Origin: Bradyrhizobium nivariense
Lineage (GTDB): Bacteria > Pseudomonadota > Alphaproteobacteria > Rhizobiales > Xanthobacteraceae
DNA: 64,000 nt
Assembly (NCBI RefSeq): GCF_029846715.1
Contig: NZ_JARVWW010000009.1
Coordinates: 186,001 to 250,000 of the forward strand
Direction of reading: 5' to 3'
Shown: in pieces, positions 51,920 to 61,460 of the stretch
How positions within the stretch are numbered: the stretch's first letter is position 1
Layout of the letters: every line of letters starts with the position of its first letter
The notes under the pieces: generated by a model
Told to the model about the DNA's origin: nothing
What the model saw: the letters and a program-made list of their open reading frames with translations, nothing else
Database searches by the model: none
Translations under genes and position numbers: made by a program

Positions 51920-53104
51920 ATGTCCGATATGACCGTTGCCGCAGGCCGGCGCTCCCGTTGGGGCCTTTTCATCGCACCCGTTATCCTCCTGATCCTCGCC
52001 GTCGCGTGGAGCTGCTTCTGGTTCTATGCGGCGTCGCAGGCGGAAGTCGCCGCCGACGCCTGGCGCGCGCAGGAGGCCAAATCCGGCCGCATCTATGATT
52101 GCGCCAAGCGCTCGATCGCGGGCTTCCCGTTCCGCTTCGAGGTCCAGTGTTCCGATGCCAGCGTCGCCCTGGTGTCGCAGAACGCCAGCAAGACACCGTT
52201 CACGGCCAGGCTCGACAACATCCTGGTCATTGCCCAGGTCTACGATCCCAAGCGTGTCATCGCCGAATTCTCCGCGCCGGCGACGCTCACCGACGGCGTC
52301 ACGCAAAACACCTTCGTGGTAAACTGGAGCAAGGGCCGTAGCAGCGTGGTCGGCCTGCCCGCCGTGCCCGAGCGCGCTTCCATCGTATTCGAGGACCCCA
52401 CCGTCAACCGGCTCGACGGCAGTGTGCAGGTGCCGCTCGCGCGCGCCAAGCAGATCGAGCTGCACGGGCGCCTCGCGGATGGATCGCCGTCCGATCATCC
52501 CGTGATCGAGACCGTGCTGCAGATCGCGCAGGGCAGCATCCAGGGCGTTCATCCGCTGCTTGCCGAGCCGTTCGAGGCCGACACGCGCGCGAAGATCACC
52601 GGACTGTCCGACCTCACGCCAAAGCCGTGGCCGCAGCGCTTCCGCGAGATCCAGGCCGCGGGTGGTCACATCGAGATCGTGCAGTCGCGGATCCAGCAGG
52701 GCGAGATGATCGCGGTCGCGGCCGGCACGCTCGGGCTCTCGGCCAATGGCCGACTCGACGGCGAATTGCAGATGACCGTGACGGGCCTCGAGCGCGTGAT
52801 CCCTGCGCTTGGCATCGAGAAGATGCTGGAGGAGGGGGTGCCGCAGGCCACCCTCGATCGCGTCGCGCCCGGCGTGAAGTCGCAGGACCTCAATAATTTG
52901 TTCGGTGCACTCGATCGCGCCGTTCCGGGCCTCGGCAAGGTCATCAAACAGAACGCCAATGCCGGCGTCGCCGCCGGTATCAATTCGATCGGCACCGAGA
53001 GCACGCTGGAAGGCAAGAAGGCCCGCAGCTTCCCGCTGAAGTTCGTCGACGGCGCTGTGCTGCTCGGCCCGGTCAAGGTCGGCCAGATTCCGCCGCTGTA
53101 TTGA
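51920..53104 (+). CDS. DUF2125 family protein
   Basis: 394 residues: N-terminal membrane helix (WGLFIAPVILLILAVAWSCF) and a long extracytoplasmic part starting DCAKRSIAGFPFRFEVQCSD, the family's most conserved stretch with the two cysteines. Function unknown; a periplasmic or membrane-attached lipid-transport-like role has been guessed from fold predictions of similar proteins. ATG 51920. Confidence 0.87.
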   Translation: MSDMTVAAGRRSRWGLFIAPVILLILAVAWSCFWFYAASQAEVAADAWRAQEAKSGRIYDCAKRSIAGFPFRFEVQCSDASVALVSQNASKTPFTARLDNILVIAQVYDPKRVIAEFSAPATLTDGVTQNTFVVNWSKGRSSVVGLPAVPERASIVFEDPTVNRLDGSVQVPLARAKQIELHGRLADGSPSDHPVIETVLQIAQGSIQGVHPLLAEPFEADTRAKITGLSDLTPKPWPQRFREIQAAGGHIEIVQSRIQQGEMIAVAAGTLGLSANGRLDGELQMTVTGLERVIPALGIEKMLEEGVPQATLDRVAPGVKSQDLNNLFGALDRAVPGLGKVIKQNANAGVAAGINSIGTESTLEGKKARSFPLKFVDGAVLLGPVKVGQIPPLY

Positions 53105-53106
53105 TT

Positions 53107-53200
53107 CCTCCGTCATTGCGAGCGAAGCGAAGCAATCCAGGCTTTCTCCTCGGAAACAGTCTGGATTGCTTCGTCGCTGCGCTCCTCGCAATGACGGAGG
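53107..53200. repeat. Palindromic intergenic repeat, class A
   Basis: Left arm CCTCCGTCATTGCGAGCGAA (then GCGAAGCAATCCAG) at 53107-53140; right arm (53161-53200) is its near reverse complement, ending CTCGCAATGACGGAGG, with a short centre. It separates the DUF2125 and tyrC genes, which converge on it. Confidence 0.85.
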
Positions 53201-53213
53201 AGAGAGGGGTGGG

Positions 53214-54149
53214 CTACGGCTTTTTCAGCGCCGCATGCGGCCGGCCGAAATCTGCGGCGGCCGAATCCTGGCCGATCTCGACGATGCCGCGGCGGATGGC
53301 GCGGGTGCGGGTGAAGTGGTCGAACAGCGCCTCGCCGTCGCCGCGGCGGATCGCACGCGTCAGCTTGGCGAGGTCCTCGGTGAAGGTGCCGAGCATCTCC
53401 AGCACGGCCTCCTTGTTGGCGAGGAAGACGTCGCGCCACATCGTCGGATCGGAGGCCGCGATGCGGGTGAAATCGCGAAAACCGCCGGCGGAGAATTTTA
53501 TGACCTCCGACTCCGTCACCTGCGCCAGCTCGTCGGCGGTGCCGACGATTGTGTAGGCGATCAGATGCGGCAGATGGCTGGTAATCGCGAGCACGAGATC
53601 ATGATGATCCGGCGTCATGACCTCGACCTTGGCGCCCATCGCCGCCCAGAACGCGCGCAGGCGATCGGTGGCAGCGGCATCAACGCCCTCCGGCGGGGTG
53701 AGGATGCACCAGCGGTTGATGAAGAGCTCGGCGAAGCCCGAATCGGGGCCCGAATGCTCGGTGCCAGCGACGGGATGCGCCGGCACGAAATGAATGCCCT
53801 TCGGCAGGTGCGGCGCCATATCCCTGACGATGGCGCCTTTGACCGAGCCGACGTCGGAGATGATCGCGCCGGGCTTGAGATGCGCGGCGATCTCCTGCGC
53901 CACCGGCCCGCAGGCGCCGACGGGAATGCAGAGGATGACGAGGTCGGCGTCCTTCACCGCTTCTGCATTGGTCGCCACGACCTGATCGACGATGCCGAGC
54001 TCCAGCACGCGTGCGCGCGTCTTCTCCGAGCGCGCGGTGGTGACGATCTCGCCGGCCAGGCCTTGGAGCTTTGCAGCGCGCGCGATCGAGCCGCCGATCA
54101 GGCCGAAGCCGATCAGCGCGACGCGCTGGAAGTGCGGGTTCGCGCTCAT
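53214..54149 (-). CDS. tyrC: Prephenate/arogenate dehydrogenase
   Basis: 311 residues from ATG 54149. NAD(P)-binding [51 protein letters not shown] and the substrate-binding [20 protein letters not shown], with the catalytic histidine region. It oxidatively decarboxylates prephenate or arogenate in tyrosine synthesis. Last of a three-gene run (chorismate mutase, hisC, tyrC), overlapping hisC by four bases. Which of the two substrates is preferred cannot be told. Confidence 0.93.
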   Translation of the reverse strand: MSANPHFQRVALIGFGLIGGSIARAAKLQGLAGEIVTTARSEKTRARVLELGIVDQVVATNAEAVKDADLVILCIPVGACGPVAQEIAAHLKPGAIISDVGSVKGAIVRDMAPHLPKGIHFVPAHPVAGTEHSGPDSGFAELFINRWCILTPPEGVDAAATDRLRAFWAAMGAKVEVMTPDHHDLVLAITSHLPHLIAYTIVGTADELAQVTESEVIKFSAGGFRDFTRIAASDPTMWRDVFLANKEAVLEMLGTFTEDLAKLTRAIRRGDGEALFDHFTRTRAIRRGIVEIGQDSAAADFGRPHAALKKP

Positions 54150-55240
54150 CTGCCGGCCATGAAATCGCGCAGGCCCTCGACGACGAGGCGGTTGGCCTCC
54201 TCGGTTCCGATGGTCATGCGCAGCGAATGCGGCAGGCCGTAGTTCTTCAAGCCGCGCAGCGCCAGCCCACGCTTGGTGAGGAAGGCATCGGCCGCGTCCG
54301 AGGTCTTGCCCTCGGTCGGGAAGTGGATCAGCACGAAATTCGCGACGCTCGGCGTCACCTTCAGCCCGAGCTTGCCCATCTCCTCGGTCAGCCAGTTGCG
54401 CCAGGTCTCGGTGAATTGCTTCGACATGGCCTGGTGCGCGGTGTCCTCGATCGCGGCAACGGCAGCGTACATCGCCGGCGTCGACACGTTGAAAGGACCG
54501 CGGATGCGGTTGACCGCGTCGATGATGTGCTCGGGGCCGAACATCCAGCCGACGCGCAGCGCCGCAAGACCATGGATCTTGGAGAAGGTGTGCGTCACCA
54601 CCGTGTTCTCGGTCGTCGCGACGAGCTCGATCCCCATCTCGTAATCGTTGCGCGAGACGTAGTCGGAATAGGCGGCGTCGAGCACCAGCAGGACGTGCGA
54701 CGGCAGGCCGGCGCGCAGACGCTTGACCTCGTCGAACGGCAGATAGGTTCCGGTCGGGTTGTTGGGGTTGGCGAGCCAAACCAGTTTGGTGCGCGGCGTC
54801 ACCGCCTTGAGAATGGCATCGACATCGGCGGTGAGGTTCGTCTCCGCTGCGACGACGTTCTTCGCACCGACCGCCATGGTGGCGATCGGGTAGACCAGGA
54901 ATCCATGCGTGGTGGAGATCGCCTCGTCGCCCTGGCTGAGATAGGTGTGGGCGAGCAGGTTGAGGATCTCGTCCGAACCGGCGCCGCAGATGATGCGGTT
55001 GGGATCGAGCCCGAAGGTGCGGCCGATCGCTTCGCGCAGCACGCGCGAGGTGCCTTCCGGATAGTCTTCCAGATGATCCGCTACGTGCTTGAACGCCGCG
55101 ATCGCCTTCGGCGAGGGCCCGAACGGCGTCTCGTTGGCCGAGAGCTTGAACACCTTGCGGCCCGGCTCGGCGACCGGGCTCTTGCCGGGCGTGTAGGGCG
55201 CAATATCGAGAATGCCGGGATTCGGCACGGGGCGGGACAT
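54146..55240 (-). CDS. hisC: Histidinol-phosphate/aromatic aminotransferase
   Basis: 364 residues from ATG 55240 (GGAG six bases upstream). Fold type I aminotransferase: [40 protein letters not shown], the Schiff-base lysine in [19 protein letters not shown]. Named for histidine synthesis but its place in a tyrosine/phenylalanine operon suggests that it transaminates prephenate or 4-hydroxyphenylpyruvate, as some HisC2 enzymes do. It overlaps tyrC by four bases. Confidence 0.92.
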   Translation of the reverse strand: MSRPVPNPGILDIAPYTPGKSPVAEPGRKVFKLSANETPFGPSPKAIAAFKHVADHLEDYPEGTSRVLREAIGRTFGLDPNRIICGAGSDEILNLLAHTYLSQGDEAISTTHGFLVYPIATMAVGAKNVVAAETNLTADVDAILKAVTPRTKLVWLANPNNPTGTYLPFDEVKRLRAGLPSHVLLVLDAAYSDYVSRNDYEMGIELVATTENTVVTHTFSKIHGLAALRVGWMFGPEHIIDAVNRIRGPFNVSTPAMYAAVAAIEDTAHQAMSKQFTETWRNWLTEEMGKLGLKVTPSVANFVLIHFPTEGKTSDAADAFLTKRGLALRGLKNYGLPHSLRMTIGTEEANRLVVEGLRDFMAGR

Positions 55241-55274
55241 CTTCAACTCCGGAGTGGCCTAAGCGGTTCGCGAC

Positions 55275-56123
55275 TTACGATTTCGACCCGGTCGGGGGCA
55301 CCGTATAGCGCGTTGCGTGGCTGCCGACGAGGGCCGTGGAGCGCACCGAGGCCCCCGCTTCGATCAGGGCAGCCTTGATCTTGTCGAGGCTGCTCGCCGC
55401 GGTGATCGAGACCAGCAGCGCGGCGCCATCGAAGGCGGTATCGGGCACGGCCACGATCTCGGCGAGCGGCGACAGGGCGCGCGCGACCTCGGCGTTCCAC
55501 CCCGACACGCGCACGCTGAAGGTCTCGACCTCCGTCACCAGGGCGCTGTCGGCGACGCGCGAGACCGCGAACACGGGCAACGCCGCCGGATGGTCGGCGC
55601 GCTCGACGAAGGGTAGCCGCGCGATGATCTTTGGCGCGCCGCTTTCCTCCAGCGACAGCCACCACGGCGTGCGGCTCGAGGTCGCCGACACCAGCGCCAG
55701 ATCGCCCTTGGACTTCGCGACCGCCTCGACCGCCGCCTGCGCGCTGAAATGCGCGACGTAAGGCACAGTGAAGCCGAAATGGAAGCGCGCGGAATCACGC
55801 ATGGCCGGCTCGCTCGCCGAGATGTCGGCGTGTACCGAGAACGGCGCCTGGACATAGGTGAAGGTCGCGATGATGACACGCCAGATGCTCTCGACTGTGT
55901 CGAGCGGCAGGATGCCGCGATGGCGCTGGACGAGGTCACGCATCATGGCGGCCTCGCGCGCCGGGCGGAACGCGGAGCCGACCTCCTGGGTCTGCTTCAC
56001 CTGGATCAGGCGGTCGATGATGTCGCCGCGCTGCATGAGGAGGCGATGCATGCCCTCGTCGATCGCGTCGATCTCCTTGCGCAATTCCTGGAGCGATGGT
56101 GGAGCGGGCGGACGTTGGGACAT
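55275..56123 (-). CDS. Chorismate mutase with extra C-terminal domain
   Basis: 282 residues from ATG 56123. The AroQ-type chorismate mutase domain is N-terminal: LQELRKEIDAIDEGMHRLLM, QRGDIIDRLIQVKQTQ, FRPAREAAMMRDLVQRHRGI. The remaining 180 residues (SARFHFGFTVPYVAHFSAQA, then KGDLALVSATSSRTPWWLSL) resemble a prephenate-dehydratase-like fold with an ACT-like end (SLDKIKAALIEAGASVRSTA), but the catalytic threonine motif of true dehydratases (TRF) is not visible. It makes prephenate and lies first in the operon with hisC and tyrC. Confidence 0.85.
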   Translation of the reverse strand: MSQRPPAPPSLQELRKEIDAIDEGMHRLLMQRGDIIDRLIQVKQTQEVGSAFRPAREAAMMRDLVQRHRGILPLDTVESIWRVIIATFTYVQAPFSVHADISASEPAMRDSARFHFGFTVPYVAHFSAQAAVEAVAKSKGDLALVSATSSRTPWWLSLEESGAPKIIARLPFVERADHPAALPVFAVSRVADSALVTEVETFSVRVSGWNAEVARALSPLAEIVAVPDTAFDGAALLVSITAASSLDKIKAALIEAGASVRSTALVGSHATRYTVPPTGSKS

Positions 56124-56337
56124 ATCTGACAGGCGTTTGTTGAGAGCCGTTCCAATGCGGATCAGTCGAGCCGTCACCGCTGCGATCGATGTCCTGATTA
56201 GGCAGTCAGGGCGGCGAAAGCAAAGAGAAATGCAAAGGGAAATCGGGCCCTTTCCGCCGGCGGCGCGACAGGCGAATTTGGTTGATCCGGACCGCGACTT
56301 GACGAAAACCGTCCAAGCCGGTAGTTTTTGCCCGTTC
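56124..56337. other. Intergenic region between the aromatic operon and the metX leader
   Basis: 214 bases up to the riboswitch. It must carry the promoters of both divergent units; no reliable hexamers are named. No gene is seen. Confidence 0.5.
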
Positions 56338-56398
56338 CGTGGTCATTTGAGCCGGCCGGCTTGCAGCCACGTTAAAAAACTCGCTAAACAGGCCGGGG
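56338..56398 (+). ncRNA. SAM-II riboswitch
   Basis: H-type pseudoknot of the SAM-II class. P1 is CGTGG (56338-56342) with CCACG (56367-56371). P2 is GCCGGCC (56351-56357) with the downstream GGCCGGG (56391-56397). The conserved core matches: CATTTGAGCC, CTTGCAGCCACGTTAAA and TCGCTAAACAGGCC. SAM-II elements bind S-adenosylmethionine and turn off methionine-synthesis genes; this one is 101 bases before metX. Confidence 0.95.
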
Positions 56399-56409
56399 AC
56401 CCTTTCGAT

Positions 56410-56442
56410 CCCGGCCGAACCTATCGTTCAGGCCGGGTTTTT
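56410..56442 (+). terminator. Terminator/attenuator between riboswitch and metX
   Basis: Stem CCCGGCC (56410-56416) and GGCCGGG (56431-56437) followed by five T, just 12 bases after the SAM-II element and before metX. The riboswitch P2 strand also contains GGCCGGGG, so ligand binding could change which stem forms. Confidence 0.85.
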
Positions 56443-56498
56443 CATGGCCTGATGTCAATGCGGTCACCACTACGATCGCAAACGAGGTCGATGGTCAG

Positions 56499-57701
56499 AT
56501 GGTTGGCGTCCAGTCAATTCCGAGTCCCGCGATCACTGCCGACGAGCGGTCGCACGAGGTGGATCATCCGAGCTCGCAGGTCGCGCAGTTCGGCACGGAG
56601 CAGCCGCTGCGGCTCGATTGCGGTGTCGATCTCAGCCCGTTCCAGATCGCCTACCAGACCTATGGCGAGCTCAACGCCGATCGCTCCAACGCCGTTCTGC
56701 TCTGCCATGCGCTGACCGGCGACCAGCATGTCGCCAACGTACATCCCGTCACCGCCAAGCCCGGTTGGTGGGAGACCCTGGTCGGCCCGGGCCGCCCGCT
56801 TGATCCTCAACACTACTTCATCATCTGCTCCAACGTGATCGGCGGTTGCATGGGCTCGACCGGTCCGGCTTCGATCAATCCCGCGACCGGCAAGGTTTGG
56901 GGCCTTGATTTCCCTGTCATCACCATCCCCGACATGGTGCGCGCGCAGGCGATGCTGATCGACCGGCTCGGCATCGACACGCTGTTCGCGGTCGTCGGCG
57001 GCTCGATGGGCGGCATGCAGGTGCTGCAATGGACCGCGGCGTATCCGAGCCGCGTGTTCTCCGCGCTGGCGATTGCCTGCTCGACGCGGCACTCGGCGCA
57101 GAACATCGCGTTCCACGAGCTTGGCCGGCAGGCCGTGATGGCCGATCCCGATTGGCACAGTGGCGGCTATGCCGATCACGGCCTCCATCCGCATCGCGGG
57201 CTCGCCGTCGCGCGGATGGCGGCGCACATCACCTATCTCTCGGACGCCGCGCTGCATCGAAAATTCGGCCGCCGCATGCAGGACCGCGAGCTGCCGACCT
57301 TCTCGTTCGACGCCGACTTCCAGGTCGAGTCCTATCTGCGCTACCAGGGCTCGTCCTTCGTCGAGCGCTTCGACGCCAACTCCTATCTCTACCTGACCCG
57401 TGCGATGGATTATTTCGACATCGCCGGCGACCATGGCGGGGTGCTGGCGAAGGCGTTCGCTGGAATCCAGACCCGCTTCTGCGTGGTCTCCTTCACCAGC
57501 GACTGGCTGTTCCCGACCTCGGAATCGCGGGCGCTGGTGCACGCGCTGAATGCCTCGAGCGCGCGGGTGTCGTTCGCCGAGATCGAGACCGATCGCGGTC
57601 ACGACGCCTTCCTGCTCGACGTGCCCGAATTCTTCGATATCTCCCGCGCCTTCCTGCAATCGGCAGGCAAGGCGCGCGGGCTCGCCGCCAGGAATGCTTA
57701 A
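56499..57701 (+). CDS. metX: Homoserine O-acetyltransferase
   Basis: 400 residues, alpha/beta-hydrolase fold. [20 protein letters not shown], then [10 protein letters not shown], the nucleophile elbow [20 protein letters not shown], the Asp in [17 protein letters not shown] and the His in [16 protein letters not shown]. It acetylates homoserine in the first committed step of methionine synthesis. Controlled by the SAM-II riboswitch and terminator in its leader. metW follows 15 bases later. Confidence 0.96.
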   Translation: MVGVQSIPSPAITADERSHEVDHPSSQVAQFGTEQPLRLDCGVDLSPFQIAYQTYGELNADRSNAVLLCHALTGDQHVANVHPVTAKPGWWETLVGPGRPLDPQHYFIICSNVIGGCMGSTGPASINPATGKVWGLDFPVITIPDMVRAQAMLIDRLGIDTLFAVVGGSMGGMQVLQWTAAYPSRVFSALAIACSTRHSAQNIAFHELGRQAVMADPDWHSGGYADHGLHPHRGLAVARMAAHITYLSDAALHRKFGRRMQDRELPTFSFDADFQVESYLRYQGSSFVERFDANSYLYLTRAMDYFDIAGDHGGVLAKAFAGIQTRFCVVSFTSDWLFPTSESRALVHALNASSARVSFAEIETDRGHDAFLLDVPEFFDISRAFLQSAGKARGLAARNA

Positions 57702-57716
57702 CAAGGACGGCTAGCC

Positions 57717-58379
57717 ATGTCTGTACAGGAAGCGTTGCCGCTGGGTGGCCTTGCGACCGGGCAATCCGGTCAGTTTCGCGCCGACCATGTGCTAGTCGCC
57801 GAGATGGTCAAGCCGGGCTCGAAGGTGCTCGACGTCGGCTGTGGCGAGGGCGACCTGCTCCAGCTGCTGGAGACCCGCGGCATCGACGGCCGCGGCATCG
57901 AGCTGTCGCGCGAGGGCGTCAACCGCTGCGTCGCCAAGGGGCTCGCGGTGGTGCAGGGCGATGCCGACACCGACCTGGTGAATTATCCGGATGACGCCTT
58001 CGACTACGTGATCCTGTCGCAGACGCTGCAGGCGACGCGGCAGCCGAAAGTGGTGCTGGAGAATTTGCTGCGCATCGGCCGCCGCGCCATCGTGTCGTTC
58101 CCGAATTTCGGCTTCTGGAAGATGCGGCTCCAGCTCCTGATCGGTGGCCACATGCCGCGCACGGAAAATCTGCCGGCAAGCTGGTATGACACCGCCAACA
58201 TCCATTTCTGCACCATCAAGGACTTCGTCGAGCTCTGTGACGCGATCGACGTCAAGATGGAGCGCTCGGTGGCGCTCGATCTCTATGGCCGTCCGGTGCC
58301 GCTGAACCTGCCCTGGTGGGTGTGGAACATGTTCGGCGAGCAGGCGGTGTTTCTGCTCACGCGCGGGCAGGGGAAGTAG
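57717..58379 (+). CDS. metW: Methionine biosynthesis protein MetW
   Basis: 220 residues with a class I methyltransferase-like fold: KVLDVGCGEGDLLQLLETRG, the family block IELSREGVNRCVAKGLAVVQ and YDTANIHFCTIKDFVELCDA. MetW is needed for efficient homoserine acetylation by MetX in several proteobacteria and is nearly always next to it. It shares the metX transcript. Confidence 0.95.
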   Translation: MSVQEALPLGGLATGQSGQFRADHVLVAEMVKPGSKVLDVGCGEGDLLQLLETRGIDGRGIELSREGVNRCVAKGLAVVQGDADTDLVNYPDDAFDYVILSQTLQATRQPKVVLENLLRIGRRAIVSFPNFGFWKMRLQLLIGGHMPRTENLPASWYDTANIHFCTIKDFVELCDAIDVKMERSVALDLYGRPVPLNLPWWVWNMFGEQAVFLLTRGQGK

Positions 58380-58417
58380 CCGCTCGCAATGACGGCGCGT
58401 GTGGTGACACCTTGGCT

Positions 58418-59281
58418 CTAATGCGCGGCCAACGACCGCGCATCGCGCACCGGCCAGCGCCCGGCTTCCACCAGCGTCACGAACCGTTCCACGGTTTCGT
58501 TGAACAACGCGGGCTCTTCGAGATTGAGCACGTGGCCGGACTTCGGAAACATCGCGAGCCCCGCCGCAGGCAGATGCTTCTTCAGGAACAGGCTTGCGCC
58601 CACGCACGGATCGTCCTCGTCGCCGCAGATGATGAGCGCCGGCGTTGCAACGCCTCTGATCGCATCCGTCATGGTGTAGATCGAGGGGCGGCCGCCCTGG
58701 AAGCCGCGCATCGTCCGCGCCGATCCCTTGGCGTCGTGCCGCGCCAGTGCGGCGTAGAAATCGGCGTGGCCGCGCGGGTCCTTCACCAGGAAGGGAATCC
58801 GGCTCGGCGCCTCGCGCGTGACTTTTGCGACTTCGGCGGAGCCGAGCGTCTCGAATTGCTCGGCATTGGCGCGGCATTGCTTGCGCCAATTGTCGAGATT
58901 CTCGACCTCCGAGCCGGAGCCGACGCCGGCGAGCGTCATCGATAGCGCGCGCTCTGGCGCATTCAGTCCGATCTGCAACGATGAATAGGCGCCCATCGAG
59001 AGCCCGACGAGATGCGCGCGTTCGATCTTCAGATGATCGAGCACCGCGAGCGCATCGGTGTAGAAATGCGTGTAGCTGTAGACCTCGCCATCAGGCACGT
59101 CCGATGGCGTGTAGCCGCGCGCCGAATAGGTGATGCAGCGATGGCCGCGCGAGAAGTAGCGCATCTGCGGCTCCCAATTGGTGTAGTCGGCCGCGAACTC
59201 GTGCAGAAAAATAATCGGTGTGCCCGTGCCTGCTTCTTCGAAATAGAGACGGCAATTGTCCTTCGTGAGGGCGTGAGGCAT
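58418..59281 (-). CDS. Alpha/beta-fold hydrolase
   Basis: 287 residues from ATG 59281 (GGAGAAAA upstream). CRLYFEEAGTGTPIIFLHEF (oxyanion region), nucleophile elbow AHLVGLSMGAYSSLQIGL with GxSxG, and the histidine in MFPKSGHVLNLEEPALFN. It looks like a lactonase/esterase or 3-oxoadipate enol-lactonase-like enzyme, but no operon partner helps. The start at 59311 is less likely. Confidence 0.87.
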   Translation of the reverse strand: MPHALTKDNCRLYFEEAGTGTPIIFLHEFAADYTNWEPQMRYFSRGHRCITYSARGYTPSDVPDGEVYSYTHFYTDALAVLDHLKIERAHLVGLSMGAYSSLQIGLNAPERALSMTLAGVGSGSEVENLDNWRKQCRANAEQFETLGSAEVAKVTREAPSRIPFLVKDPRGHADFYAALARHDAKGSARTMRGFQGGRPSIYTMTDAIRGVATPALIICGDEDDPCVGASLFLKKHLPAAGLAMFPKSGHVLNLEEPALFNETVERFVTLVEAGRWPVRDARSLAAH

Positions 59282-59481
59282 CCGGTTTTCTCCCTGTGGT
59301 GGCTGCGGCATTGGAATGCCGTTCTGCGATCAGCGCATGCGACCCTAACACTTGTTAATCATCGTCCAAAATCTCCGCGACCGCGTCTTGTTCTCGCCAC
59401 ATCAGGATACTGATACGGCCCGCGGATGTCGGCCACCGCACGGGGCCGATGGGAAAGTGGGGTGTCAACGAAGGATGAAGT

Positions 59482-60273
59482 ATGTTCGAGTTGTTTGCGT
59501 CTCGCCTGTCGCGTTGTGTAGTCGCGCTGGCTGTTTTCTTCGCGGCGGTCGCCGCGTTCACCTCTCCGGCGTCAGCACGGCCTCATCGTCATAGCGCAGA
59601 GCGGAACGCTTACGCGCATCACGCCAGCAGACATTATCATGCACGCAGCTCGCGCTTCGAGCGCGGCGCGGCGCAATTGCAGGCGAGCGGCTTCGGCAAC
59701 ACCTTCGCCAGCTATGACCCGAACGCCAATAGCGGCGGCATGGCCATGAGCGGCAGCGGTGAAATAACCATGAGCGGCAGCGGTGGAATGACCACGCGCA
59801 CCAGCCGTCGGATGGCCATGAGCGATAGCGGTCGATTCGCCATGAGGCGTGGCGGTGGGACGGCCACTAACGCGAATGTCGGCAGCATGGCCAATAACGC
59901 GACGAGCGGCGGAGGCGTCAGTGGCGGATCGGGTCTCGTGTCCGAGGCGCGCCGCTATGTCGGCGGCAATCCGACCGGGCGCGGCAGCCTGTGGTGTGCG
60001 CGCTTCATGAACATGGTGCTGCAGCACACCGGCCATCAGGGCACCGGCTCCGACATGGCGAGTTCGTTCGCCCGCTATGGCACGCGCGTCTCGGGTCCGC
60101 AGGTCGGCGCCATCGCGGTCATGTCGCGCGGCCGCGGCGGCGGCCATGTCGGCATCATCACCGGCATCGATGCGCAGGGTAATCCGATCATGATCTCCGG
60201 CAACAACGGCAACCGCGTCCGCGAAGCGCCGATCTCGCGCGGCCGGATCTATGCCTATGTGATGCCGAATTAG
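59482..60273 (+). CDS. Secreted TIGR02594 (CHAP/NlpC-like) protein with 8-residue repeats
   Basis: 263 residues. Signal peptide (CVVALAVFFAAVAAFTSPAS, A). Residues 88-135 are six 8-residue units of the type AMSGSGEI/TMSGSGGM, coded by 24-bp tandem repeats, the last two degenerate. The C-terminal domain is of the TIGR02594 family: nucleophile Cys in GSLWCARFMNMVLQHTG, then GAIAVMSRGRGGGHVGIITG with the His and MISGNNGN with the third residue. It probably cuts peptide cross-links in the cell wall or a related substrate. Confidence 0.85.
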   Translation: MFELFASRLSRCVVALAVFFAAVAAFTSPASARPHRHSAERNAYAHHASRHYHARSSRFERGAAQLQASGFGNTFASYDPNANSGGMAMSGSGEITMSGSGGMTTRTSRRMAMSDSGRFAMRRGGGTATNANVGSMANNATSGGGVSGGSGLVSEARRYVGGNPTGRGSLWCARFMNMVLQHTGHQGTGSDMASSFARYGTRVSGPQVGAIAVMSRGRGGGHVGIITGIDAQGNPIMISGNNGNRVREAPISRGRIYAYVMPN

Positions 60274-60277
60274 CGCT

Positions 60278-60395
60278 CGTCATTGCGAGCGAAGCGACTT
60301 GTCCGCCGAAGCCTCTGGCGAAGGCGGAAGCAATCCAGAATCCCTCCGCGGGTGCACCCTGGATTGTTTCGTCGCTTCGCTCCTCGCAATGACGG
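60278..60395. repeat. Palindromic intergenic repeat, class A, with internal hairpin
   Basis: Opens CGTCATTGCGAGCGAAGCGA and ends, in reverse complement, CTCGCAATGACGG, like the copy at 53107-53200 but with an extra small hairpin (CCGCCGAAGCCTCTGGCGAA region) in the left arm. It lies between the TIGR02594 gene and the MOSC gene, which converge. Confidence 0.85.
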
Positions 60396-60417
60396 AGTAC
60401 GTGGAGCAGGCGCCGCG

Positions 60418-61221
60418 TCACACCAATCTCGGCTCTTCCACCGCGATCGCATCGCCGACGCCGATCTCGCCGTCGGCGATCACCTCGGCATAGATGCCGC
60501 AGTCCATATGGCCGAGATTGCTTGAGAGCGTCGCCGGGATTTCGAGATCGCGCCTGGCGGTATCAGGATCGACATTGGTGGCCGGGCAGCGCTTGATGCG
60601 CTTGACCACTTGCAGCCGGGCCTGTCCGATCGCGAGCGTCTGGCCGACGAGGTCGAGCTCGGACCAGGCCGGCCAGCCCTTCACGTAGAGATTGGCGCGA
60701 AAGCGCAGCGGGTGGACGGCGGCGCCGCCGAGCATGGTCTCGAGCGCGCGGACGCTGTCGAGATTGATGATGGACACGACCTTGCGGGCGACGTCGGAAA
60801 AGCTGTGGTCACGGCCGGACAGGACCTTGGGCGGGCCCTTCAGCTCCGGCTGAAAGTTCTCGCTGAAATAGCCCTCAATGGAGGCGCGGCCGGCCGCGGT
60901 CTCGAGATCGCCGCTGGCGACGATTTGGCCGTCCTTGCGGATGGTCAACAGATTGGTGGCGTCCTCGAAACGACTGTCGAGGGAAGCCAGCCGCTCATTG
61001 CGCGCCAGCATCAGGAATTGGATTTTCGGCTTCCACTGGGGCGCATCAGGGTCGAAGCCGCTGGGGCCGTTCTCGATGGCGTAGCGGCGGTCGGCGGGCA
61101 GGGTCTGGCCGGTTCGCAGGGCGATGCGGGGCAGCGACTCCGGCGTCAGGCCCTTGATCGGATAACGGTAGAGGCCGATGAGCTCGGCGTTCTGGCTGGC
61201 GGTCATTGCGCTGGATGTCAT
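60418..61221 (-). CDS. MOSC-domain protein
   Basis: 267 residues. N-terminal beta-barrel (IGLYRYPIKGLTPESLPRIA) and a C-terminal MOSC domain with the conserved cysteine in IKRCPATNVDPDTARRDLEI, followed by LGHMDCGIYAEVIADGEIGV. Relatives (YcbX, mARC, molybdenum cofactor sulfurase C-terminal domain) bind the molybdenum cofactor and reduce N-hydroxylated compounds. No ferredoxin domain is fused here. Divergent from clpB. Confidence 0.9.
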   Translation of the reverse strand: MTSSAMTASQNAELIGLYRYPIKGLTPESLPRIALRTGQTLPADRRYAIENGPSGFDPDAPQWKPKIQFLMLARNERLASLDSRFEDATNLLTIRKDGQIVASGDLETAAGRASIEGYFSENFQPELKGPPKVLSGRDHSFSDVARKVVSIINLDSVRALETMLGGAAVHPLRFRANLYVKGWPAWSELDLVGQTLAIGQARLQVVKRIKRCPATNVDPDTARRDLEIPATLSSNLGHMDCGIYAEVIADGEIGVGDAIAVEEPRLV

Positions 61222-61460
61222 GCCGCTACTTAGGGGATTCGGCCCGCTGGTGCCAAGCGGGCGGATCCGCGCACGAAATTGTGAACTCGCCTCTTTCGGT
61301 CCAAGGGGACGCTTCCCACATCTGGGTCAGGCCGGCGCCAGCGCCGGCTGATAACGACCGTTACCGGTTGAGAAACGTCAATGCGGTAATCGGAAACCCA
61401 ATGAAGATGCCGTTTGGAGTGCCTTAGAGGGCTCCTGGGGCAGGCCGAGGGAAAGAAGTA

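Noticed and set aside
61331..61348. GCCGGCGC-CA-GCGCCGGC palindrome before clpB as a terminator or operator
   Set aside because: No T run follows and no regulator can be named; GC-rich palindromes are expected at this base composition.
61222..61460. RpoH-type heat-shock promoter for clpB
   Set aside because: A TTGAGA-like box near 61368 exists but no convincing partner at the right spacing; naming it would be guesswork.
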